This document shows positions 37,801 through 47,566 of a stretch of 64,000 nt of DNA, one piece after another; positions within the stretch are counted from its first letter, which is position 1, and the number at the start of each line of letters is the position of its first letter. The DNA is from Acetivibrio saccincola (GTDB lineage Bacteria > Bacillota > Clostridia > Acetivibrionales > Acetivibrionaceae): the NCBI RefSeq assembly GCF_002844395.1, contig NZ_CP025197.1, positions 1,054,001 through 1,118,000 of the forward strand, in the 5' to 3' direction. A program made the position numbers and the translations under genes. Below the pieces are notes generated by a model. The model was not told where the DNA came from. It did not search any database and saw nothing but the letters and a program-made list of their open reading frames with translations.

Positions 37801-40800
37801 TCCTCATAGGTACTGTAAAAACATATAAACATTTACTTTATTGCTTTTTGCCCAAGCAGGTTTCAATTCCTCATAGGTACTGTAAAAACTAAAAAAAATG
37901 ATAAAAGAATTAAAGCTAAAATATGAGTTTCAATTCCTCATAGGTACTGTAAAAACAGCATTCCTCAATCCTCCTTAACTTTTTATTGTTGTTGTTTCAA
38001 TTCCTCATAGGTACTGTAAAAACATATAAACATTTACTTTATTGCTTTTTGCCCAAGCAGGTTTCAATTCCTCATAGGTACTGTAAAAACAAGGGAGAAT
38101 ATGTAAAATTACTTCAAAGCAATCTTAGTTTCAATTCCTCATAGGTACTGTAAAAACCGGTAGCTTTGTTGATCATACCCTTAGGCATGAAGTTGTTTCA
38201 ATTCCTCATAGGTACTGTAAAAACTTGCACGTCCCAAGTTTTCGGACGTGTCGCAAAACCAAGTTTCAATTCCTCATAGGTACTGTAAAAACGTTCTCAA
38301 TATTATCGAGACTGTAAACAATAGCGGGGGTTTCAATTCCTCATAGGTACTGTAAAAACTCGTATCATGTATTTAAGAAAAATGACGGAACTACGCTGTT
38401 TCAATTCCTCATAGGTACTGTAAAAACTCTGGTTTAATGATTTTCCTTACAGGTACTTATTTTCGTTTCAATTCCTCATAGGTACTGTAAAAACAAATAG
38501 TGGCGACATCTCAAGTTTTTACTAGGGTAGGTTTCAATTCCTCATAGGTACTGTAAAAACATGGACCTCCAGGAATGGTCATAGTTATGTCGGTTCAAGT
38601 TTCAATTCCTCATAGGTACTGTAAAAACATGGTATCAGTAAAAGTCATTTAAACAACTTATATATGTTTCAATTCCTCATAGGTACTGTAAAAACATTCA
38701 GAGGGAAATCGATATAATTAAAAGAGAAATCAAGTTTCAATTCCTCATAGGTACTGTAAAAACAGGAGAAGGAATAAAAGCTGTTCGTATGAGCTGGCTG
38801 TTTCAATTCCTCATAGGTACTGTAAAAACATGTATGTAACCATCGAGGAGGACGAGTTCGCGGAGTTTCAATTCCTCATAGGTACTGTAAAAACTAAGCG
38901 AAATCTCAATAAAGAAATTCATCCAGGTACGTTTCAATTCCTCATAGGTACTGTAAAAACCAGGTCTTATTATGACACTCTAGTCGATGAAGCGATGTTT
39001 CAATTCCTCATAGGTACTGTAAAAACTCGAATTTCCCTTTCAACTACTACATCCTGCTTACAGGTTTCAATTCCTCATAGGTACTGTAAAAACACGCAAA
39101 CAAGGTAGGCGCGGATCTGATGATGCAAAGTTTCAATTCCTCATAGGTACTGTAAAAACTGGCCTAGATTAAGAAAGGCCTGCCACATTGCAGGAGTGTT
39201 TCAATTCCTCATAGGTACTGTAAAAACAAATAGAGGTATCTACAGAGGAAGTGGCTGTAGAGCGTTTCAATTCCTCATAGGTACTGTAAAAACTGTCGGT
39301 GAATTGTACACCTGCATCCACCGCATCATCACGTTTCAATTCCTCATAGGTACTGTAAAAACGTTACAACAAGTTTTGATAAAGCAATAGAACTTGCACG
39401 TTTCAATTCCTCATAGGTACTGTAAAAACATACATTAAAAGTAATAGTACACGTAAGCAACATAGGTTTCAATTCCTCATAGGTACTGTAAAAACTATAT
39501 ATATTGCCACAAGGGCAATACATAGCATGAGTTTCAATTCCTCATAGGTACTGTAAAAACTTTCTATTCCATATATTGACGAATCCGAAAAAACATGTTT
39601 CAATTCCTCATAGGTACTGTAAAAACTATACAGGACAAGGAAAAACAGTAGTTGTTGCTCAATCTGGTTTCAATTCCTCATAGGTACTGTAAAAACATAT
39701 ATGGACTTTCGCCTGATGCGGTTTATTGCCGTATGTTTCAATTCCTCATAGGTACTGTAAAAACTGCTTCTTTTTCATTATTGAAAATACCAACTACAAA
39801 AGTTTCAATTCCTCATAGGTACTGTAAAAACGATGCTATATGAGTTGAGGGAAAAATACAAGGGATTTTGTTTCAATTCCTCATAGGTACTGTAAAAACG
39901 TTGTAATAAAAAGTTACAAAACAATAACATTCTATGGTTTCAATTCCTCATAGGTACTGTAAAAACGATATACCAGTTTATTCAGGAAACGGATTCAGAG
40001 GAGTTTCAATTCCTCATAGGTACTGTAAAAACTAATTCAAGTTTTTTAAAAAAGACTGATTAGAGGCTGTTTCAATTCCTCATAGGTACTGTAAAAACCT
40101 ATATGTTGTGATTATACTGAGTATAGCAATTTAGAAGTTTCAATTCCTCATAGGTACTGTAAAAACAGTTCTAGTGAGAATAAAGGAGCTAGGAGGATTC
40201 CAAGTTTCAATTCCTCATAGGTACTGTAAAAACTATATAGTAAATATAATTAATGGAGGGATTGTAAATGCGTTTCAATTCCTCATAGGTACTGTAAAAA
40301 CTGTCAATACCAAGCTCACCGCGGATTGCCAAAATAGGTTTCAATTCCTCATAGGTACTGTAAAAACAAAGTGATATAAAATTATAAAATTAATATTGAC
40401 AACAGTTTCAATTCCTCATAGGTACTGTAAAAACTAATAGGAATAGTGGTGCTTTGGAATATTTGCACCAGTTTCAATTCCTCATAGGTACTGTAAAAAC
40501 GGACCGGAAAGGGCGCGCCGGGGGCGGAAGAAAAAGTTTCAATTCCTCATAGGTACTGTAAAAACCATTTTTAGGGCTGCCTAGTCCATCTATAGTAAGA
40601 AGTTTCAATTCCTCATAGGTACTGTAAAAACTAAATAAACGGGAGTGAACGATATGAAACAACGAATTGGTTTCAATTCCTCATAGGTACTGTAAAAACT
40701 TGGTCTAGTATTCCATTCCTGCTTTATTCCTGTATTGGTTTCAATTCCTCATAGGTACTGTAAAAACCACCTGAAAGGGTGACCACATCCTTTGACCTTT

Positions 40801-43800
40801 GCTGTTTCAATTCCTCATAGGTACTGTAAAAACACCAGAAGAAGCAAGAGCGGTTTTACCTAACAGCTGTTTCAATTCCTCATAGGTACTGTAAAAACTA
40901 CATCTATAGAAGTTTTAATTGACGACGCCACCGGAGTTTCAATTCCTCATAGGTACTGTAAAAACATGCTATGAAGTTGTTGAGTGTAGGACTATTGCTG
41001 GTTTCAATTCCTCATAGGTACTGTAAAAACCGTATGATTTGTTTGGGTTGTGAAAAAGGTTGGAATCGTTTCAATTCCTCATAGGTACTGTAAAAACGCA
41101 TGTCTGCCCCTTCTATAGATTTGGAAAGTATGAGTTTCAATTCCTCATAGGTACTGTAAAAACAGTCGGTTCCTTTAATTATTACATACCGACCGTCTTG
41201 TTTCAATTCCTCATAGGTACTGTAAAAACGTAGATATAGTATACGGGAAAAATATTCCCAAAAGAAGTTTCAATTCCTCATAGGTACTGTAAAAACCCAT
41301 CTGTGTTTATAAAAGAAAAAATTATTTCTATTATGTTTCAATTCCTCATAGGTACTGTAAAAACTAAGATTTAAGGAAAGTGAGGTCGAACACGATGCCG
41401 TTTCAATTCCTCATAGGTACTGTAAAAACCTGTGGCTGTATATGTTGATCCTGCTGTAGCTGTATCGTTTCAATTCCTCATAGGTACTGTAAAAACCCCA
41501 TAGAAACATTGAATCAAATTGGCTCTATCAATAGTTTCAATTCCTCATAGGTACTGTAAAAACCAACTTTATCGCACATTTCAACGATCACGAAATAGAG
41601 TTTCAATTCCTCATAGGTACTGTAAAAACGGACAAGAATCTTTTGACGAGTTAAAGGATTTTTTAACGTTTCAATTCCTCATAGGTACTGTAAAAACCGT
41701 CATCGAGGTTGAATCGATCTTTGTATTCTCTGAAAGTTTCAATTCCTCATAGGTACTGTAAAAACGCTTCATCACTAACTAAACATCTACCTTTATTCGT
41801 TGGTTTCAATTCCTCATAGGTACTGTAAAAACCCTATTTCAATATTTTGTCCTGTTGGAGCAGTTTCAGTGTTTCAATTCCTCATAGGTACTGTAAAAAC
41901 AATTAAAAAAGGAGGTAGTGAATATGAAGAAATTTTGTTTCAATTCCTCATAGGTACTGTAAAAACTTTGCGGTTAAGCAAAGGGAGGTGAACGAAACCG
42001 AAGTTTCAATTCCTCATAGGTACTGTAAAAACTTTTACAGAGGATGTCGGAATTGCCAAGCCACCTTGAGTTTCAATTCCTCATAGGTACTGTAAAAACG
42101 TGGGGCAAAAAAGAGGTTACCGTCAGTGGCACATAGTTTCAATTCCTCATAGGTACTGTAAAAACTGGGGATATACTTTCAGGCTTGCAGAAAGGGGGCT
42201 TGTTTCAATTCCTCATAGGTACTGTAAAAACCAGTGTGACAAGTAACATTAAAGAGGATAATAACAAGTTTCAATTCCTCATAGGTACTGTAAAAACAAA
42301 GAAAGAATTAATAGTGGTTATTGCAACACAATAAGTTTCAATTCCTCATAGGTACTGTAAAAACGCACGAAAGGATACGATGGTACTATGTTTTATGTTA
42401 AGTTTCAATTCCTCATAGGTACTGTAAAAACTTTTCAGGAATAGGTGTTCCTTTAAGCACATGATTCAGTTTCAATTCCTCATAGGTACTGTAAAAACGA
42501 CTAAATTTCCTGCGGGACTTTCAGCACTTCTTCTGTTTCAATTCCTCATAGGTACTGTAAAAACTGCAACGATACTACTAGGATGCATTGAAGCGACGTC
42601 GTTTCAATTCCTCATAGGTACTGTAAAAACCCTGAGACGGACAGGGTTTTTAATGAGATAACATAGTTTCAATTCCTCATAGGTACTGTAAAAACGCAAG
42701 AGATGCAACAGGAAGGCGTATCAATAGCAAGTTTCAATTCCTCATAGGTACTGTAAAAACTTTGGTTACAGCTTGGAACAAAGAGGTTTGGGAACTCGTT
42801 TCAATTCCTCATAGGTACTGTAAAAACCATTCCTGTTGATTCTAGTTTTTCAACTATTTTTTCGTTTCAATTCCTCATAGGTACTGTAAAAACCGGGGTT
42901 AGGTTCATTTGCGGAGAGCAAGGAAGCGGGTTTCAATTCCTCATAGGTACTGTAAAAACTAGTCGGTATATAAGATTTTATAACAAGCCAAACAGAAGTT
43001 TCAATTCCTCATAGGTACTGTAAAAACGCAATTGCTGGCTTTATTAAAGCACTATCAGACGCTGGTTTCAATTCCTCATAGGTACTGTAAAAACCATGTC
43101 CTTGGTACAGGAAGGAAATGGGAAGGAAGAAGTTTCAATTCCTCATAGGTACTGTAAAAACGATTCCTTGCCTATTTTACGATACCAAGCTGGCTTAGTT
43201 TCAATTCCTCATAGGTACTGTAAAAACGATTCCCTAGAAAAAGAAGTTGACTACTGTCCAGGGTGGTTTCAATTCCTCATAGGTACTGTAAAAACTTTTA
43301 CAAGTTATGCGTGGAAGATAACAGAATATTCGTTTCAATTCCTCATAGGTACTGTAAAAACCACCATAGGAAAGGATATAGAAGACATAGAAGACATTGT
43401 TTCAATTCCTCATAGGTACTGTAAAAACCTCTAATTGCTGCAATATCCTGTAGCCTATTTAGAGTTTCAATTCCTCATAGGTACTGTAAAAACGTTTCAG
43501 TGCTATTGCGCTTTTAATGCTTTCGCCTGGTTTCAATTCCTCATAGGTACTGTAAAAACTCTTCTAAACACCTGACTTAATTCCCAGCTATTTCTGTTTC
43601 AATTCCTCATAGGTACTGTAAAAACTGTTGCATCTTATCTTTTATGTAATTAGCTAACATTAGTTTCAATTCCTCATAGGTACTGTAAAAACTATAGGAT
43701 TGAATGTTCTGTAGGATTGCCGTCTTCTCGTTTCAATTCCTCATAGGTACTGTAAAAACCCTACAATTTTAACTGTTACATGTCCTTTATAATCTTGTTT

Positions 43801-45162
43801 CAATTCCTCATAGGTACTGTAAAAACTTTTGTTTCTTTTCTCGCTGTTTAGTATGTATAGTAGGTTTCAATTCCTCATAGGTACTGTAAAAACATTAATG
43901 GTTGTTTCATTTACAGAAATTGTTATATCGTGTTTCAATTCCTCATAGGTACTGTAAAAACTGCAGAATTCAAACAGTATGAATTGTCCAAGGAAGAAGT
44001 TTCAATTCCTCATAGGTACTGTAAAAACCAATTTGTTTCATCTTCTAAATATTTCTGTAACTGCGTTTCAATTCCTCATAGGTACTGTAAAAACTATCTT
44101 CTCTTGGGCTAAATAATCTTTATCATCTCGAAGTTTCAATTCCTCATAGGTACTGTAAAAACAAAGTAACACAAGCAGAACCAGTCAAATTAGGAAGGTT
44201 TCAATTCCTCATAGGTACTGTAAAAACCATCTCTGAAGTTTGGTTCAATTGTATGATTTAAAAGTTTCAATTCCTCATAGGTACTGTAAAAACTCGTTTA
44301 TATTCAGCGATAGATTAAGAAATTTATACGAGTTTCAATTCCTCATAGGTACTGTAAAAACTATTATAAGCCTTGAAAAAGGCTTTATTTTTTTGCTTGT
44401 TTCAATTCCTCATAGGTACTGTAAAAACCAAAATACATATCAAAAAACTTGGAAAATGATATGGGAAGTTTCAATTCCTCATAGGTACTGTAAAAACTTT
44501 TCTAAACATTTTAATTCCTCCTTTTAATTTATATGTTTCAATTCCTCATAGGTACTGTAAAAACGAATAGGAATAATGGCCATAATGATAGGTGTGGCAC
44601 GTTTCAATTCCTCATAGGTACTGTAAAAACTAGTATACATCATGTTGAGGCCATTATGGTTTTTTATGTTTCAATTCCTCATAGGTACTGTAAAAACTAA
44701 AGTATTATATGCCTGTTGTTTTAGAGGTTATTTCGTTTCAATTCCTCATAGGTACTGTAAAAACAAAAACCGCCGTAAAAGGAGGTTATTATGAGGATTA
44801 TGTTTCAATTCCTCATAGGTACTGTAAAAACATAGAAGATATTGACTATTACACAATAGTAATGCCAAGTTTCAATTCCTCATAGGTACTGTAAAAACCC
44901 ATCTTTAGGATTAGGATTGGGATTACAAAAGCAAAGTTTCAATTCCTCATAGGTACTGTAAAAACTCTTCTGAAACTCAATAACAGTCGTATATTTCAAA
45001 TGTTTCAATTCCTCATAGGTACTGTAAAAACTTTTACAATGTAGATATTAATTTTTTCTTAGAGGATGTTTCAATTCCTCATAGGTACTGTAAAAACCCT
45101 TCTACAGGTACTAAAGTGAAAACCAAAATTGCGTTTCAATTCCTCATAGGTACTGTAAAAAC
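34863..45162 (-). CRISPR. CRISPR array, about 155 repeats of 30 bp
   Basis: By hand count there are 155 copies of one 30-bp repeat (plus-strand start GTTTCAATTCC, end GTACTGTAAAAAC) and 154 spacers of mostly 35-39 bp. The repeats look identical from end to end. Read on the minus strand, the repeat ends in ATTGAAAC, the standard 8-nt crRNA 5' handle of type I-B/III systems. The array is therefore transcribed leftward from the leader at 45163-45427. New spacers are at the right; the oldest are at 34863, next to the insertion sequence. The spacer at 37823-37859 occurs again, identical, at 38024-38060. All plus and minus ORFs inside (repeated SIPHRYCKN, FQFLIGTVKT or FYSTYEELK) are artefacts. Cas6 is expected to process the transcript. 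Confidence 0.98.
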
Positions 45163-45427
45163 CCGTAGGCACCGCATGATGCCTACATTCATATTTTAAC
45201 CTCATGTAATATAATAAGTCAAGTAAGGCAGGAGAAAAAACTGCAAAGCCGGAAAGAAACTGCATTTGACATAAAAATATAAAAGTTGTCGACCTCCCGG
45301 GTTTTTTACGCTATCGGACATCGACAATTTTTTAAATAGATTTTTTTAAACTGTTTCAAAATTTATATCTAAATTATAACATAAAATCTATGTAAGTAGC
45401 TGAAAACATAAATTCAAAATTCAACTA
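45163..45427 (-). promoter_or_regulatory. CRISPR leader with promoter and inverted repeats
   Basis: AT-rich, non-coding DNA between cas2 and the first repeat. Reading on the minus strand there is an extended -10 TGTTATAAT (TATAAT at 45378-45373) about 210 nt before the first repeat. Next comes a 7-bp inverted repeat TTGTCGA/TCGACAA (45286-45292 and 45321-45327). A tight hairpin GTAGGCA/TGCCTAC (45165-45186) touches the first repeat. Leader-proximal elements guide Cas1-Cas2 integration in other systems, so these are candidate integration signals. Confidence 0.7.
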
Positions 45428-45700
45428 TTACAGGATAAGATTACCTGGATCGATTTTTTTGCCTAATATTTCACGGTTTGTATATCTGGTCGACCTGAAA
45501 GTGTAAAAGACAACAGAGTCTTCAGTATCATGTATTCTTTGCTTAACTTCAGCCTTAAGCTTGAAATAGTTTGCTTCTGTTATTTCACCTTCAAAAACAG
45601 AGTTTTGAACCCAGTGCAAGTACTTCCGTCCTATTTTTAAAAGTTTTGCATTTCTCCTTTCACCTGCATCATATACCATAATTACAAACACATTTACCAC
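45428..45700 (-). CDS. cas2: CRISPR adaptation endoribonuclease-like Cas2
   Basis: 90 residues with the ferredoxin-like Cas2 fold: FVIMVYDAG (first strand with the conserved Asp), RRNAKLLKIGRKYLHWVQNS, VFEGEITEANYFKLKAEV and SVVFYTFRS. It bridges two Cas1 dimers in the spacer-integration complex. GTG start at 45700 behind GGAAGG. Its beginning overlaps the 76-codon ORF that also overlaps the end of cas1. It is the last gene before the leader, as usual for type I-B operons. Confidence 0.95.
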   Translation of the reverse strand: MVNVFVIMVYDAGERRNAKLLKIGRKYLHWVQNSVFEGEITEANYFKLKAEVKQRIHDTEDSVVFYTFRSTRYTNREILGKKIDPGNLIL

Positions 45701-45899
45701 CTTCCATATAAATACATCTATTATTTATCATACCATCATCCATATCATCCATTACATCATTCCTCACATCATTCGTCATGCAATCTGTTGTATTATCCGT
45801 TACACTATCTGTCATACCATTCATCACATCATCCATCATGTCATCCAACATACCATTAACCATAATATCAGTTATATCATGCACCGTCGTATCTACCAC
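45669..45899 (-). CDS. 76-codon low-complexity ORF coupled to cas1 and cas2
   Basis: The ORF begins at GTG 45899, overlapping the cas1 stop (GTGGTAG), and ends inside the cas2 start region. It thus sits in the overlapping arrangement typical of translationally coupled genes. The product is rich in Asp, Met, Asn, Thr and Val (MMDDVMNGMTDSVTDNTTD...), built from degenerate GATGATATGATGG-like DNA repeats at about 45715-45893. No family resemblance is seen. It may be a genuine small protein, or a repeat expansion in the cas1-cas2 gap that happens to stay open. The Cys/Tyr-containing end (CIYMEGGKCVCNYGI) is only the cas2 start read in another frame. Confidence 0.3.
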   Translation of the reverse strand: MVDTTVHDITDIMVNGMLDDMMDDVMNGMTDSVTDNTTDCMTNDVRNDVMDDMDDGMINNRCIYMEGGKCVCNYGI

Positions 45900-46885
45900 G
45901 AAGCAATGTAAGGAGAGAAATTTTCTTCACCCATGAAATGCTTTTGTAATTTATACAGCTCCATTCTTATTAAACGCCTGTAGGAAACTTCCCGGCCTAA
46001 AGACTTGTGCATTAGAGTGGTTTTTAATTTTTCGTTGAACTGGCTGACAAATACCTTTTTGCCCGCGTCATTTAATATAACCCCACCGGCCTTCTTTTCA
46101 AAATGCTTCTCAGACAACATCTTTCTTCCTGTCAATGTAAAAATAGTCCTGTCCACAATTATAGGTTTAAAAATCTCTGCAACGTCCAGGTTAAGGGTAA
46201 AACGTCTGTTATTTGTTGTATGTAAGTAGCCTATTCTTGGATCTAAGTGGGTTTTATAAATTTCACTTAATACGCATGTATACAATAAGCTGTTTCCAAA
46301 GCTTATAAGTGAATTTAAACGGTTTAGGGGAGGTCTTTTTGTCCGTCTTTTAAATTCAAAGAGTTCATCATTTATTATTTTATCAAACCCATCATAATAA
46401 ATATCTCTTATGTTGCCTTCAATTGCCATGAGTTCACTAATTTCAGAAGCACTGTCTATTCTGTCAGTTAAAGATTCTATGGTGGAAATCTCTTTTTCTA
46501 AATCTTTCCCACGTTTGTGATAATATTTTAAAACAGAAAGTATGTTTCTGGAAGCTCCATATACAAACATTTTAGCTAAGAAAAACCTTTTAGACGTGTC
46601 TAAATAATATTCTGCCTGTTTTAAAATCATGTACCCGGAATTATAGTGTTCCCTGGGATAATATGTTCCTACAAAGTATTCATAATAATTAAAAAAGTGA
46701 AGCAGTATTTCTTTTTGAGAGGCAATTTCTAAAAATTTTTTACTTACAGTAACTTCTCCAAAAACATAAATGTCAGTGATGTCTTCAATGGGAAGGTAAT
46801 TTTTGACTCCGTCACTTTCAAAAAGTACAGTGCTGTCTTTTCTTTTTAACTCTCCATTATTGAAAATGTATGCACTCTTTTTCAT
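45893..46885 (-). CDS. cas1: CRISPR integrase Cas1 (type I-B)
   Basis: 330-residue integrase subunit that inserts new spacers at the leader end. The catalytic metal ligands are visible: E156 in MAIEGNIRDIYY, H222 in IGYLHTTNNRRF and D234/E237 in LDVAEIFKPIIVD. N-terminal beta domain about 1-85, C-terminal helical domain after that, full length for the family. It lies in the order cas4-cas1-cas2, 22 nt after cas4. Confidence 0.97.
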   Translation of the reverse strand: MKKSAYIFNNGELKRKDSTVLFESDGVKNYLPIEDITDIYVFGEVTVSKKFLEIASQKEILLHFFNYYEYFVGTYYPREHYNSGYMILKQAEYYLDTSKRFFLAKMFVYGASRNILSVLKYYHKRGKDLEKEISTIESLTDRIDSASEISELMAIEGNIRDIYYDGFDKIINDELFEFKRRTKRPPLNRLNSLISFGNSLLYTCVLSEIYKTHLDPRIGYLHTTNNRRFTLNLDVAEIFKPIIVDRTIFTLTGRKMLSEKHFEKKAGGVILNDAGKKVFVSQFNEKLKTTLMHKSLGREVSYRRLIRMELYKLQKHFMGEENFSPYIASW

Positions 46886-46907
46886 AGGTATCTATTTCTC
46901 CTTTCCT

Positions 46908-47405
46908 TTATGCCCAGCACATTTCAGAATAGGCACAGTTCCTGCAGTATTTTATTTTTTCAGCCTTGGGAGGTTTTTCCATGGAAACTATTTTTTTAAT
47001 ATCTTCTATGGCTTTTTCAAGCTTTTCTTCAGACTCTTCATCTAATATTACTTCTTCTCTCTTTTTCTCCTCAGGTATCAGCAATATACCTTTTGTGTCT
47101 GCACTTGTCTTTCTTATTTCATAAAGATAAAACAGAAGCTGCATCCTTGCACTTTCAATAAATTTTGAAGACTTTTTTATTTCCTGTACAATGATGCTGC
47201 CGTCTTTATTGTCTGTAATGTCAACTTTGATATTTCCAAAATCCAGTTCTTTTTTTTCCCTTGAATAAGAGTTTTCATGAATAAATTTTCCGATTACAAT
47301 GTTTTCATCTTCCTGGTCCGGTTCTAATGCACGGGATATAAGCCATACCTCTCTTTTGCAAATGTAGTAATACCAGATTAAAGTCCCGGAAATACCGCCT
47401 TCCAT
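46908..47405 (-). CDS. cas4: CRISPR-associated Cas4 nuclease
   Basis: 165-residue RecB-like nuclease with an iron-sulphur cluster. Cys ligands are seen at YYICKREVWL and near the C-terminus CRNCAYSEMC. The PD-(D/E)XK core includes GKFIHENSYS, VDITDNKDGSIIVQEIKKS and the following Q-containing helix (ARMQLLFYLYE). Cas4 trims pre-spacers and enforces PAM choice during adaptation. It is preceded by a 160-bp gap of degenerate repeats after cas3 and followed closely by cas1. Confidence 0.94.
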   Translation of the reverse strand: MEGGISGTLIWYYYICKREVWLISRALEPDQEDENIVIGKFIHENSYSREKKELDFGNIKVDITDNKDGSIIVQEIKKSSKFIESARMQLLFYLYEIRKTSADTKGILLIPEEKKREEVILDEESEEKLEKAIEDIKKIVSMEKPPKAEKIKYCRNCAYSEMCWA

Positions 47406-47409
47406 TGGT

Positions 47410-47566
47410 TCACCTCCTCAATTGTATCCTAACGTGAATTTTGCCCCTACATAAACAGTGTCCCTGCGTAAATTTTATCTCTAATATAAATTGTGTTCCT
47501 ATTTGAATTATGTTCATATAAAAATTGTATTCCTACGCAAACTATGTTCCTATATGAGTAACGTTC
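47410..47566. repeat. Degenerate tandem repeat between cas3 and cas4
   Basis: About seven diverged copies of a roughly 21-bp unit, plus-strand form GTTCCTATATGAATTATGTT and variants, fill this gap. It interrupts an otherwise tightly packed operon. No ORF or clear terminator is present; the unit contains no strong promoter hexamers. Confidence 0.75.

Noticed and set aside
38222-38262. Inverted repeat GCACGTCC...GGACGTGT as a terminator or origin
   Set aside because: It lies wholly inside one spacer, so it is captured foreign sequence without a local role.
34837-45265. Many 60-110 codon ORFs within the CRISPR array, both strands
   Set aside because: They are translations of the repeat in different frames (SIPHRYCKN, FQFLIGTVKT, FYSTYEELK) joined by spacers. 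They lack ribosome binding sites and are array artefacts.
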